Shown piece by piece: positions 35,203 through 44,262 of a stretch of DNA of 64,000 bases. The stretch spans positions 6,386,001 to 6,450,000 of the forward strand of contig NZ_CP127295.1 in the NCBI RefSeq assembly GCF_030285665.1, written 5' to 3'. The notes beneath the pieces were generated by a model. That model ran no database searches. It saw only the letters and a program-made list of their open reading frames with translations, and was not told where the DNA came from. Both the position numbers and the translations under genes were made by a program. Position 1 is the stretch's first letter; the number at the start of each line of letters is the position of its first letter. The DNA is from Amycolatopsis mongoliensis (lineage in GTDB: Bacteria; Actinomycetota; Actinomycetes; Mycobacteriales; Pseudonocardiaceae).

Positions 35203-36105
35203 ATGGTCACACACGTCGTCATCGGCGCCGGTTCCATCGGCAGCACCGTCGCTCGTCTGCTCGCCGAGCGCGGCCAGAGCGTCCGGATCGTCACCCGCAG
35301 CGGCTCCGGCCCCGAACACCCGCTGATCGACCGGGTCGCCGCGGACGCATCCGACCCGGCCGGCCTGACCGAGCTGTCCCGCGGTGCCGAAGTGATCTAC
35401 CACTGCGCCAATCCGCCCTCGTACACGGAATGGGAACGCCTGCTACCGCCCCTGCAAACGGCGGCCATCGCCGCCGCCGAGGCGAACGACGCCGTCCTCG
35501 CCCTGACCGGCAGCCTGTACGCCTACGGCCCGCAGCCCGGTGGCCGGATGAACGAACACACCCCCATGGCCGCCGTCGGGCACAAGGGCCGCCTGCGCAG
35601 ACGGATGTGGGAACAGGCCCTCGCCGCGGGCATCCGCACGGTCGAGGTCCGCGGCTCCGACTACATCGGCAAGGGCGCCAACGGCATCTACTCCCTGCTC
35701 ATCGAGCCGGCCCTGACGAAAGGGAAGGCGGCCTGGATCACCGGTCACCTGGACATGCCACACACCTTCACCGTCAACACCGACATGGCACAGGCGCTCG
35801 TCACGCTGGCGTCGGAAGAACGGGCGTGGGGCCGGGCCTGGCACGTGCCGTCCCCGCCGGCCGTCACCATCCGCGAGCTTGCTGGGCGCTACGCCGCCGC
35901 AGCGGGCCGACCACCGATCAAACTGATCCAGCTGCCGCGCTTCGTGATGCGCGCGGCCGGACTGGTCGTGCCGATCGCCCGCGAGATGGCCGAGATGGAC
36001 TACCAGTGGTACGCGCCGTTCCACATGGACGCGACGGAGACGGCCGGCACCTTCCGCCTGACCGCCACCGATCTCGACACGGCCGTCCGCAACGAGGTCA
36101 GCTGA
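35203..36105 (+). CDS. NAD-dependent epimerase/dehydratase family protein
   Basis: A 300-residue extended SDR. The N-terminal motif is a GxGxxG form (IGAGSIGSTVARLL) rather than the usual TGxxGxxG, giving an atypical-SDR character. LTGSLYAYG takes the place of the catalytic Ser/Tyr region. RBS GGAGAG precedes the ATG. It is the second gene after the Dabb gene, and probably acts with it on the TetR ligand or a related compound. Confidence 0.85.
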   Translation: MVTHVVIGAGSIGSTVARLLAERGQSVRIVTRSGSGPEHPLIDRVAADASDPAGLTELSRGAEVIYHCANPPSYTEWERLLPPLQTAAIAAAEANDAVLALTGSLYAYGPQPGGRMNEHTPMAAVGHKGRLRRRMWEQALAAGIRTVEVRGSDYIGKGANGIYSLLIEPALTKGKAAWITGHLDMPHTFTVNTDMAQALVTLASEERAWGRAWHVPSPPAVTIRELAGRYAAAAGRPPIKLIQLPRFVMRAAGLVVPIAREMAEMDYQWYAPFHMDATETAGTFRLTATDLDTAVRNEVS

Positions 36106-36357
36106 ACTCCTCATCGAGTGCGAAGGCTCCGGCCCGGCGGTGCGTTGACGATCGCGATGCCGACCCCAGGCCGCTGTCGTCGGTCTCGGTGGAAATGCAG
36201 GGTCCACGGGATGCGTTCGCCGTCGCGTGCGGCGGTCTCCAGCAACTGACCGAGGTCATGACGCTGGGGATGATCAGCGACCGCACGGTCGGCGGCCACT
36301 TGAGACTGTGCGCCGGGAAGGCCTGCCTGTCACCGCCGGGTAGCCCCGGAGTGCGGT

Positions 36358-36948
36358 CTACTTGCCGGGGCGACGTGGCGCGTGGTCGAGCAGGGTCTCG
36401 ACGGCCTTGCGGGCGTGACGGCCGTAGTCGGGGTCGTTGAGCACCATCGCGCGGCTCGCGGCGCCGTCGGAGAGGGTGACGAGCTGCTCGGCCAGCGGTT
36501 CCGGCTCGTCGATGCCGAGTTCGTCCAGCAGGCCGGTCACCAGGGCGAGCACGAGGAGTTTCTGCTCGCGCGCGAAGGCGTGCACGCGGTCGGCGGGGTC
36601 GGGGTGCTCGACCGCGGCGTGGATGAACGGGCAGCCCCGGACGGTTCCGTCCGGCCATGGTTGCACCGCGAACATCGCGAGGAGCCGGTCGCGCGGGGGC
36701 AGGTCGTCGCGCCTGAGGGTTTCGAGCAGCGAGTAGCCGGACCGCAGGAGGTGGTCCAGCTGGGCCAGGACGAGGTCCTCCTTGGTGGGGAAGTGGGCGT
36801 ACAGGGTCCGCTTGGACACCGGGGCATGGGCGGCGATGTCTTCCATCGTGGTCGCGGTGATGCCGCGCGCCGCGAACAGGCTGATCGCGGCGGTCACCAC
36901 GCGTTCCCGGCCGCCCCGGCCTGCTCGGCGTGCCGGTTCGTCGTTCAT
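36358..36948 (-). CDS. TetR/AcrR family transcriptional regulator
   Basis: A 196-residue regulator. The HTH is TTMEDIAAHAPVSKRTLYAH, then FPTKEDLVLAQLDHLL. The C-terminal WPDGTVRGCPFIHAAVE segment is typical of TetR_C proteins controlling oxidoreductases. It is divergent from a nitroreductase gene, the likely target. Confidence 0.88.
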   Translation of the reverse strand: MNDEPARRAGRGGRERVVTAAISLFAARGITATTMEDIAAHAPVSKRTLYAHFPTKEDLVLAQLDHLLRSGYSLLETLRRDDLPPRDRLLAMFAVQPWPDGTVRGCPFIHAAVEHPDPADRVHAFAREQKLLVLALVTGLLDELGIDEPEPLAEQLVTLSDGAASRAMVLNDPDYGRHARKAVETLLDHAPRRPGK

Positions 36949-36967
36949 GCCACCAGCTATACGTCAG

Positions 36968-37012
36968 CGTTTACATAGCGCGGGAGGTTCGCCACGGTCA
37001 CCCAGGTAAACG
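36968..37012. promoter_or_regulatory. Separated inverted half-sites between TetR and nitroreductase
   Basis: CGTTTAC (36968-36974) and GTAAACG (37006-37012) are exact inverse copies 31 bp apart, each next to an ACGT-containing flank. They may be two half-sites or two weak operators. Confidence 0.4.
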
Positions 37013-37036
37013 TAATCGTGTATCTAAGGAGGAAGT

Positions 37037-37639
37037 GTGGCGACGGTGACGAGCCTGGTGGAGCGGCTCATCCGGGATCGGCGCGCGACCCGGGCGTTCC
37101 TGCCCGACCCTGTTCCGGACGAGACGATCGAGGCCGTGTTCCGCCTGGCCGGCGCTGCGCCGTCGAACTCCAATGCGCAGCCCTGGCAGGTCGAGGTGGT
37201 CAGCGGAGCCGCGCGGGACAACTTCGCCGAAGCGCTCGTGGCCGCGGGCCGGGCGGGCCGGCAGACCGTCGATTTCCCGTACAGCGACGGCATTTACTCG
37301 CCGGTGCACCAACGACGGCGCGCGGAGTTCGGTGCCGTGCTCTACGACGCGCCCCACGTCGCCCTGCTGTACGCGCCGGAATCCGGCGACGCGCGGCTGA
37401 CCGCGGACGTCGGCATGTACGCGCAGACACTGTTGCTGGCCATGGCGGCCTACGGGGTGGCCAGTTGCCCTCAGACGTTGCTGAGCTTCTACGCCGACAC
37501 GGTGCGCGAGACGCTCGGCGTCACCGGCGGGAAGCTGCTGTTCGGTATCGCGTTCGGCTACGCCGACCCGACGGCGGCGATCAACTCCGTCGCCGTCGGC
37601 CGCGAGCCGTTGGAGAAGACGACACGCTTCCACCGCTGA
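37037..37639 (+). CDS. Nitroreductase family protein
   Basis: A 200-residue FMN-dependent nitroreductase. FMN-binding elements are RRATRAFLPDPVPDETIE at the N-terminus, APSNSNAQPWQ, and the C-terminal GIAFGYADP. The GTG at 37037 follows AAGGAGGA. NAD(P)H-dependent reduction of nitro groups, quinones or enones is the family role. Control by the divergent TetR is likely. Confidence 0.9.
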   Translation: MATVTSLVERLIRDRRATRAFLPDPVPDETIEAVFRLAGAAPSNSNAQPWQVEVVSGAARDNFAEALVAAGRAGRQTVDFPYSDGIYSPVHQRRRAEFGAVLYDAPHVALLYAPESGDARLTADVGMYAQTLLLAMAAYGVASCPQTLLSFYADTVRETLGVTGGKLLFGIAFGYADPTAAINSVAVGREPLEKTTRFHR

Positions 37640-37651
37640 CGGTAGCTGCGG

Positions 37652-38000
37652 CGGTCACTGGGGGTCGTATTCGTTGCCGTTTTCGTTGAGCAGCACGTAG
37701 TCGGGCGACAGTTCGGTCAGGCACCCGCTCAGTGACGCCGGCAGCTCGCATCGCCTTGATGTCAGGCGCGTCCGACACGACGTCGTGCCAGGTCGGCACG
37801 CCGACGACCAAGCGGATCACGGCGTCCAAGCCGGCGGGCCGGTGATGGGGAAACCCCGCCGCGGCAGCGAGTTCCCGCGCTTGATCGCGGTCGGCCGGGA
37901 CCGCGGAGATGCCGCCCTGGCGCCGTTCCCACGGCCCGAACCGGCCCCGGACGTTCCAGGTGACCAGCCGGAGCCGCGAGCCGATCAGCGGGCCATGCGG
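37652..38000 (-). pseudogene. Relic of an endonuclease/exonuclease/phosphatase-family gene plus a second fragment
   Basis: Reading minus from about 38000: GSRLRLVTWNVRGRFGPWER then ADRDQARELAAAAGFPHHRP. This matches the N-terminal strand and following helices of EEP-family nucleases, but most of the catalytic domain is missing between them. Near 37745 the frame changes and ends ELPASLSGCLTELSPDYVLL, NENGNEYDPQ, stop, apparently the C-terminus of a different protein. The mixture suggests deletion and fusion of two dead genes. Confidence 0.5.
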
Positions 38001-38080
38001 CTGCAGGGTCGACGGTCATGACCTTGAGACGACGAACCGACGTGTCCGGAGACCGCGACCGGATCGACACTTGACCGGAC

Positions 38081-38104
38081 ATTTGCTCAATTGTACGTTC
38101 AAAT
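38081..38104. promoter_or_regulatory. Candidate GntR operator
   Basis: The outer arms ATTTG and CAAAT flank TTGTACGTTCAA directly upstream of the GntR start. The dyad is modest. Confidence 0.4.
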
Positions 38105-38105
38105 C

Positions 38106-38819
38106 ATGTCCGAGGCCCTGCACCTGCAGATCAAACGGGTGATCGAAGAGCAGATCCACTCCGGGGCGCTGCCCGCGGGAGCGCGGCTGCCGACCGAGAA
38201 GGACCTGTGCGAGCAGTACGGCGTCAGCCGGGCCACCGCGCAGCGCGTGCTCAACGACCTGGCGAAAGCGGGCCTGGCCGTCCGCCGGCGACGGCACGGC
38301 ACGTTCGTCGCGGACGGCGTGCGGCAGGTCAACCTGCTCAACTTCGTCGTGCCCGGGACCGCCGAGAAGGGCGCTCCCGGCCGCCACGAAGTCGTGTCCG
38401 CGCGGATCACCACGGCCGGTGACGCCGTTCTCGCGCTTCCCGGCGCGGAGCCCGGCACCGCGGTGGTGGAACTGGTCCGCCGGAAGCTGGACCTGCGCGA
38501 ACGGCCGCAGTCGGTCGAGCGCCACGTCGTGCTCTTCTCGGTGGCTTCCGACCTGCTGGACGAAGACCTCGAGCACCTCGTGAGCCTGGCCTACCTGCGG
38601 GGCAGGGGAGTGCCGGTCGACACGATCCGGCTCTACCTCGACCCGGTGAGCCTCGACGAGCGCGACGCGGAGTTGCTGGACAGCGCACCGGGCACGGCGA
38701 CCCTGCGGCGGCGCCGGGAGCTGCGCGTCACCGACGGGACCGTCGTCGAAGTGGTCACGGCGCTCGTCCGCCCGGGCACCGCGGAGTTCTTCGTCGAGCT
38801 GCCCGCCTCGGCCGTGTGA
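38106..38819 (+). CDS. GntR family transcriptional regulator (UTRA domain)
   Basis: A 237-residue HutC-type GntR regulator. The winged helix is at about 5-70 (PTEKDLCEQYGVSRATAQRV, then RRRRHGTFVADG), with a UTRA effector domain at about 85-230. The ATG at 38106 (MSEALHLQ) is preferred to an upstream in-frame codon. It is the first gene of an operon with an FAD oxidoreductase and an AbgT transporter, so its ligand is probably a substrate or product of these. Confidence 0.9.
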   Translation: MSEALHLQIKRVIEEQIHSGALPAGARLPTEKDLCEQYGVSRATAQRVLNDLAKAGLAVRRRRHGTFVADGVRQVNLLNFVVPGTAEKGAPGRHEVVSARITTAGDAVLALPGAEPGTAVVELVRRKLDLRERPQSVERHVVLFSVASDLLDEDLEHLVSLAYLRGRGVPVDTIRLYLDPVSLDERDAELLDSAPGTATLRRRRELRVTDGTVVEVVTALVRPGTAEFFVELPASAV

Positions 38820-38850
38820 GCACCGTCCACTTCGGAAGGGAAGGTCGGAG

Positions 38851-40011
38851 ATGAAGGTCATCGTGGTCGGGGCGGGCGTGCTGGGGACCGCGGTCGCCCG
38901 GGCGCTCGCGGTCGCCGGCGCGGAAGTGCTGCTGCTGGACCGGCGGGGGCCCGGCACCGGGACCACGTCGACGACGTTCGCGTGGACCAACGCGAACCGC
39001 AAGCTCGACCCGGCCTACCACCGGCTGAACGTCGCGGGGATGACCGAGCACGCGGACCTCGCCCGCCGGCTGCCCGGCGCGCCGTCGTACTTCCCCAGCG
39101 GAGCCCTGCACTGGGCGAACTCCGCGAGCGCGCCGTGGCTCGCCGACAACGTCGACCGGTTGCTGGCCCTCGGGTATCCGGTGCGCTGGATCGGGCGCGA
39201 CGAAGCGACGCCGATCACCGGCGCCCTCCGGATCCCGGCGAACGCGGTGTCGTTCGCGCACTTCCCCGGTGAGGGGTACGTCCTGCCGGACCGGCTGCTG
39301 GGAAACCTCCTCGCGGACGCCGGGCGGCACGGTGCGACGTGCGCGATCGGCGAGGTCGCCGCCGTCGACGACGGTCCCGGCGGGGTGTCCGTCACGCTGG
39401 CCGGCGGCGAGGTCCACCGGGCCGACCGGGTCGTCCTGGCGACTGGCCGCTGGAGCGAGCGGCTCGCCGCGGGCGCCGGGATCGACCTGCCCATGCTGGC
39501 CGGCATCGAGCGGGGATCACCGGCGGTCGGGTTGCTCGGCTACGTGCGGGCGCCCGGGATCGACCTGCGCTGCGTGGTCCACTCGCCGACGCTCAACCTG
39601 CGCCCCGCGGCCGGCGGGCACACCGTCGTGCAGGCGCTCGACCTGAACGCCGCGGTCGATCCCGCCGACCCGCCGGCCCCGGACGGGCCGCTCGCGCGCA
39701 CGATCGCCCGGCGCCTCTCGGCTCTGCTGCCCGAACCGGCGCCCACCCCGGAAATCGACCTGCGCGTCGGGTTCCGCTCCCTGCCCGCGGACGGCCACAC
39801 GATCGCCGGCTTCGGCTCGCCGCGCGTCTACTGCCTCGTCTCGCACAGCGGCATCACCCTGGGGCCGCTCCTGGGACGCCTGGCCGCGGCCGAGGTCGTG
39901 ACCGGCCGGGGCCAGGAACTCCTCGACCCGTTCCGCCCCACCCGGTTCGCCGGACGGCGGCGCGCGGACTTCGAGGTGACCCAGCAGGCCACCCGGCTGG
40001 GTGAGCAGTAA
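38851..40011 (+). CDS. FAD-dependent oxidoreductase (DAO family)
   Basis: A 386-residue D-amino-acid-oxidase-fold flavoprotein. The dinucleotide motif VVGAGVLGTAVARALA is at 5-20, followed by Glu/Asp-type LLLDRRGPG. The DAO ATG motif appears as VLATGRW; the C-terminal GITLGPLLGRLAA is the FAD-closing segment. Such enzymes oxidise amines or amino acids. It lies 31 bp after the GntR gene and 32 bp before the transporter, suggesting uptake and oxidation of one compound. Confidence 0.88.
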   Translation: MKVIVVGAGVLGTAVARALAVAGAEVLLLDRRGPGTGTTSTTFAWTNANRKLDPAYHRLNVAGMTEHADLARRLPGAPSYFPSGALHWANSASAPWLADNVDRLLALGYPVRWIGRDEATPITGALRIPANAVSFAHFPGEGYVLPDRLLGNLLADAGRHGATCAIGEVAAVDDGPGGVSVTLAGGEVHRADRVVLATGRWSERLAAGAGIDLPMLAGIERGSPAVGLLGYVRAPGIDLRCVVHSPTLNLRPAAGGHTVVQALDLNAAVDPADPPAPDGPLARTIARRLSALLPEPAPTPEIDLRVGFRSLPADGHTIAGFGSPRVYCLVSHSGITLGPLLGRLAAAEVVTGRGQELLDPFRPTRFAGRRRADFEVTQQATRLGEQ

Positions 40012-40043
40012 CCGACAGTCCCCACCACGGAAGGCCGATCGGG

Positions 40044-41598
40044 ATGACGGAAACGCACCCACGCACCACGGGTCCCCGGACCCGGATGACCACCCTCTTC
40101 CGCGTCATCGGCGCGATCGAGCGCGCGGGGAACAAGCTCCCGCACCCGTTCTGGCTCTTCTGGATCCTGGCCGCGGTGCTGGCGGTCACCAGCCTCGTCC
40201 TGGCGCTGCTCGGCGTCCACGTCACGCTGCCGAAGACCGGCGAAGTCGTCGAGGTCAAGAATCTCCTTTCGCTCGACGGGATCGGCTTCGCGGCGAAGTC
40301 CGCATTGGACAACCTCGCGAAGTTCCCGCCGCTGGCGGTCATCCTCGTCATGCTGCTCGGGGTGAGCGTCGCCGAGAAGAGCGGGCTGCTCGAGGCTCTC
40401 CTCCGGATCACCGTCGTCCGCCTCCCCGGGCGCTGGGTGACGTTCGCGATCGCGGTCAGCGGGATGATCGCGCACGTCATGAGCGATTCGGCGTATCTCG
40501 TGATGATCCCGTTTGGGGGCGCTCGCTTTCCGCGCGGCCGGCCGCAGTCCCGTGCTCGGGGTGATGGTCGCCTACGTCGCGGTGTCGGCGGGGTTCAACG
40601 CCAGCCCGCTGGTCACCCCGTCCGACGCCATCCGGTCGTCGCTGACCGCCGCGGCGGCGAAGACCGTCGACCCGGGCTACGTGGTGACGCCCGTCGCGAC
40701 GTACTTCTTCTCCGCGGTGTCGTCGGTGTTCCTGGCGGGGATCATCACGCTGGTGGTCGAGCTGGTCCTGGCCAAGCGGCCCGAATACGCGCCCTCCGAG
40801 GAGGACGGCGACCCGGCTGCCGACGGCCCGGCCATCCGGCTCACCGCCGTGGAACGCCGGGCGATGAAGCTGACCGCCGGGGTTTTGGAGCTGTTCGTGG
40901 CCGTGGTCGCCGTGCTGCTGGTGGTGCCGGGCTCGCCGCTGCTGGGGGCCGGCGGCAGCCTCGTGCAGTCGGCGGTCGTGGTGAACATCAGCGTGTTCAT
41001 CGCCCTGCTGTTCGCGATCCTGGGCTTCGGTTACGGCCGGGTGACCGGGACCATCCCTTCGCTGTCGGCCGTCCCGGCGATCATGGCCGGGGGAGTGGCC
41101 AAGATCGCCCCGGTGATCGTGCTCTTCTTCGCCGTCTCACAGTTCCTCGCCTACTTCACGTGGACCGGCATCGGGTCGGTGGTGGCGGTCGGGGGTGCGG
41201 ACCTCCTGCGCTCGCTGAACGCGCCGCACCTGGTCGTGCTGCTCGCCACCGTGCTGGCCGTCGCCCTGCTGAACATGCTCGTGACCAGCGGGTCGGCGAT
41301 GTGGGCGATCCTCGCGCCGATCGTGGTGCCGATGATGATGTACCTGCAGGTGCGCCCGGAAGCGGCGATGGGCGCGTTCATGATCGGCGACTCGGTCACC
41401 AACGCGGTGACCCCGATGAGCCCGTATTTCGTGCTGGCACTGGGATTCGTGCAGCAGTACCGGAAGAACGCGGGGATCGGGACCCTGATGTCGTTCACCG
41501 TCCCGATCGCGGTCGTCTTCCTGATCGCCTGGTCGGCGCTGTTCGCGATCTGGTACGGCCTCGGCATTCCGCTGGGCCCGGGGGTGTCCCTCCGGTAG
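40044..41598 (+). pseudogene. AbgT-family (p-aminobenzoyl-glutamate-type) transporter, frameshifted
   Basis: The first frame runs from the ATG at 40044 to SDSAYLVMIPF near 40514. The second continues with LGALAFRAAGRSPVLG and ends at 41598. Removing one T in the TTT at 40512-40514 gives IPLGALAF, the expected AbgT sequence, and a protein of 517 residues with about 12 membrane helices. AbgT proteins carry p-aminobenzoyl-glutamate or export sulfonamides. It is the third gene of the GntR operon. Either it is newly inactivated or the base is a sequencing error; the rest of the frame is intact. Confidence 0.85.
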
Positions 41599-41614
41599 CG
41601 CGGGAACGTCTCCT

Positions 41615-43015
41615 TCAGCCGCGCCGGTGTCGCGGCAGCAGCACGGTGACGGCCGCGATGGCCAGGCCGAGCCCGGCCGCCACCAGGAACACCAGGTCGT
41701 AGCCGGCGGCGAGGGAGTTCTCGCCCGCGGCTCCGGTGGCGGCGATCGTCGCGAGCACCGCCAAGCCGATCGACCCACCCACCTGGCTGGCGGTGGTGGC
41801 CAGGCCGCCGACCGTTCCCGCGTCGGCTTCGGGGACACCGGCGGTCGCCGCGGCCATGAGAGTGGGGAAGGTCAGCCCGATGCCGATCGCGACGAGCAGC
41901 GTCGGCCCGAGCACGCCGACGGCGTAGCCGCTGCCGGCGTGCGCCTGGGCGAGCCAGCCGAAACCGGCCACGAAGCAGGCACAGCCGGCCAGCACCAGCG
42001 GGCGCACGCCGGTGCGCGGCAGCAGCGCGGCGGCCAGTCGCGCGATCACCACGAACGTCACCGCCGCCGGTGTCTGGCCGAGCCCGGCTTGAAGCGCGCT
42101 GAAACCGAGGACGTTCTGCAGGAGCAGCGAAGTGAAGTACCACATCGCGATGGCGATCCCGCCGAACAGCAGCAGCATGGCGTTGCCGACAGCCACCCCG
42201 CGGATGCCGAACAGCCGCAACGGCGTCATCGGCCGGCCGGCGAACCGCGCCTCCACGACGGTGAAGACGACGAGCAGGAGCAGGCCCGCCACGACCGGTG
42301 CGACGACCCGCGGAGACGTCCAGCCGTGCTCGGCGCTCTGCATGACCCCGTAGATCAGCGCGGCCAGTCCCGCCGTTCCGGTGATCGCGCCGGTGAGGTC
42401 GAGCGGTTCCCGCCGGCCGGTCCGCGTGCCGGTCAGCGACAGCGCGGCCACCGCGATCAGGGCCGCGCCGATCGGCACGTTGAGCAGGAAGACCCACCGC
42501 CAGGACAGGCCCGTGGTGATGGCGCCGCCGGCGACCGCGCCGGCCATCCCGCCCACGCCACCGGCGGCGGACCAGGCGCCGAAGGCCCGGGCGCGTGCGC
42601 GCGCTTCGGTGAAGCCGGTGGTGATCACGGCCAGCGTCGCCGGGGCGAGCGCGGCGGCTCCCATCCCCTGTACGACGCGGGAGGTCACCAGGACCTCCGG
42701 CGTGGTCGCCAGCCCGGCCGCCAGGCTGGCGGCGGAGAACACGAAGAGTCCGGCGGTCAGCAGCCGGCGGTGGCCGAACACGTCGGCGGCGCGGCCGCCG
42801 AGCAGCATGAACCCGGCGAAGGTGAGCAGGTAGCCGTTCACGACCCAGGCCAGTCCGGTCGGCGTGAAGCCGAGATCCCGGCGGACCGAGGGCAGGGCGA
42901 CGTTCACGATGGACGCGTCCAGGATCACCATGAACTGGCAGGCACACACCAGGGCCAGGACCAGCCAGGCGGGGCGGGCGTGCGCCGGGGGCCGCCGCGT
43001 TGCGGTGCTCGTCAT
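41615..43015 (-). CDS. DHA2-type MFS transporter (EmrB/QacA-like)
   Basis: A 466-residue permease. It has motif D1/A-type sequences ASIVNVALPSVRRDLG in helix 1 and LLGGRAADVFGHRRLL after helix 2, with further hydrophobic segments in the number expected for a 12-14-helix drug:H+ antiporter. It is probably a multidrug efflux pump. It lies 25 bp downstream of wrbA on the same strand, so the MarR regulator divergent from wrbA may control both. Confidence 0.92.
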   Translation of the reverse strand: MTSTATRRPPAHARPAWLVLALVCACQFMVILDASIVNVALPSVRRDLGFTPTGLAWVVNGYLLTFAGFMLLGGRAADVFGHRRLLTAGLFVFSAASLAAGLATTPEVLVTSRVVQGMGAAALAPATLAVITTGFTEARARARAFGAWSAAGGVGGMAGAVAGGAITTGLSWRWVFLLNVPIGAALIAVAALSLTGTRTGRREPLDLTGAITGTAGLAALIYGVMQSAEHGWTSPRVVAPVVAGLLLLVVFTVVEARFAGRPMTPLRLFGIRGVAVGNAMLLLFGGIAIAMWYFTSLLLQNVLGFSALQAGLGQTPAAVTFVVIARLAAALLPRTGVRPLVLAGCACFVAGFGWLAQAHAGSGYAVGVLGPTLLVAIGIGLTFPTLMAAATAGVPEADAGTVGGLATTASQVGGSIGLAVLATIAATGAAGENSLAAGYDLVFLVAAGLGLAIAAVTVLLPRHRRG

Positions 43016-43040
43016 GATTTCCTCCTTTCCGGGCCCGCGC

Positions 43041-43679
43041 TCACGCGGTCCGTGCCGGTGCGGCGGTGACGTGGTCGCTTCCCAGCAGCCGCAGCGTGAT
43101 CGTGGCCAGCCGGCGGCCCTGGTACCGGGCCGCGTCCAGGGTCGCGGCGTCCGGGCCGGCCCCGGCCGGGCCGGACACCGACGACGTGCCGTAGGGATTC
43201 CCGCCGGCGGCGGAGACGGCCGGATCGGTGAAGCCGGGCGGGACGATCAGGGCTCCCCAGTGGTAGAAGACGTTGCCCAGCGACAGGATCGTGGCCTCGT
43301 TGCCGCCGTGGCGGTTGAACGCCGAGGTGAAGGCCGTGACCGGTTTGTCGGCCAGGATCCCTTCCCGCCACAGCCCGCCTGCCTGGTCGATGAACTGCTT
43401 GAGCTGCGCAGCCGGCGCGCCGAACCGGGTGGGGGTCCCGAACGCGAACGCGTCGGCCCACGCGAGGTCCTCGAGCGAGGCCTCGGTGATCGACGAGGTG
43501 GCGTCGAGGTGCTGCCGCCACTGCGGGTTCTGGTCGATCGCGTTGTCGGGTGCCAGTTCGGCGACGCGCCGCAGCCGGACGTCGGCCCCGGCCGAGGCGG
43601 CGCCTTCGGCGACGGCTTGGGCGAGCGCGTGCACGGTGCCTGTCGCGCTGTAGTAGACGACGGTGATCTTCGCGGACAT
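43041..43679 (-). CDS. wrbA: NAD(P)H:quinone oxidoreductase type IV (WrbA-like)
   Basis: A 212-residue flavodoxin-like quinone reductase. The FMN phosphate loop is YYSATGT at 9-15; family motifs FGTPTRFG, FIDQAGGLW and FTSAFNRHGGNE follow. It reduces quinones by two electrons, avoiding semiquinones. It is divergent from a MarR gene with two tandem 14-bp operators between them, and is likely induced by quinones through it. Confidence 0.92.
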   Translation of the reverse strand: MSAKITVVYYSATGTVHALAQAVAEGAASAGADVRLRRVAELAPDNAIDQNPQWRQHLDATSSITEASLEDLAWADAFAFGTPTRFGAPAAQLKQFIDQAGGLWREGILADKPVTAFTSAFNRHGGNEATILSLGNVFYHWGALIVPPGFTDPAVSAAGGNPYGTSSVSGPAGAGPDAATLDAARYQGRRLATITLRLLGSDHVTAAPARTA

Positions 43680-43709
43680 GACGGGTCCCCCGGTGCCGGT
43701 GTAGGATTA

Positions 43710-43737
43710 GTTATGCGGATAACATTATGCGCGTAAC
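43710..43737. promoter_or_regulatory. Tandem MarR operators
   Basis: GTTATGCGGATAAC (43710-43723) and ATTATGCGCGTAAC (43724-43737) lie head to tail in the wrbA/marR divergent region. The first has perfect GTTA/TAAC arms; the second has one mismatch. Confidence 0.7.
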
Positions 43738-43758
43738 TATCTTTGTCAAGGAGCGCCC

Positions 43759-44232
43759 GTGGAGTTCGAGCAAGCCGACGCCCTCAACCAGGCGATCCGT
43801 CTCCTGAGCCTGCGGCACCGCGCCAGGGCCGCCGCCCTGCTGGCCCCGCTCGGCCTGCACCCCGGTCAGGAGGCGCTCCTGCTCGAGCTCGCCCGGACCG
43901 GCCCGAGGATCCAGGCGCAGCTCAGCGACGCGCTCGGGTGCGAGCCGCCGAGTGTCACGCTCATGGTTCGCAAGCTCGAGGCCTCCGGCCACCTCCGACG
44001 CGGGCCGGCACCGTCCGACAAACGCGCGAGCGTCGTCGAACTCACCGACCAGGGCCGGGCACTCGCCGGCCAGGTCAAGCGGCTGTGGTGCGAGCTGGCG
44101 GAGGAAACCGTCGCCGGCCTGCCCGACCGAACCGTGGCGGCACTGCCCGAGACCCTCCGGACCATGACCGGCAACGTCGACACCAGGCACACCCGGACCT
44201 CGCGCGGCCGCGGGGACGGCGGGCGGGCTTAG
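43759..44232 (+). CDS. MarR family transcriptional regulator
   Basis: A 157-residue MarR protein from the GTG at 43759 (GAGCG-type weak RBS). DNA-binding region: IQAQLSDALGCEPPSVTLMV, wing APSDKRASVVELT. It is probably a quinone- or drug-responsive repressor of wrbA, and perhaps of the MFS pump downstream of it. Confidence 0.9.
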   Translation: MEFEQADALNQAIRLLSLRHRARAAALLAPLGLHPGQEALLLELARTGPRIQAQLSDALGCEPPSVTLMVRKLEASGHLRRGPAPSDKRASVVELTDQGRALAGQVKRLWCELAEETVAGLPDRTVAALPETLRTMTGNVDTRHTRTSRGRGDGGRA

Positions 44233-44262
44233 GCGGAGCGCACGAGCCGTGTCGCGGGCGGT

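Larger units (their letters stand above)
37640..38105. other. Region of gene relics
   Basis: A 466-bp stretch without intact genes. It contains pieces of an endonuclease/exonuclease/phosphatase-family gene and another fragment (see the pseudogene at 37652-38000), then the GntR promoter. Confidence 0.55.
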
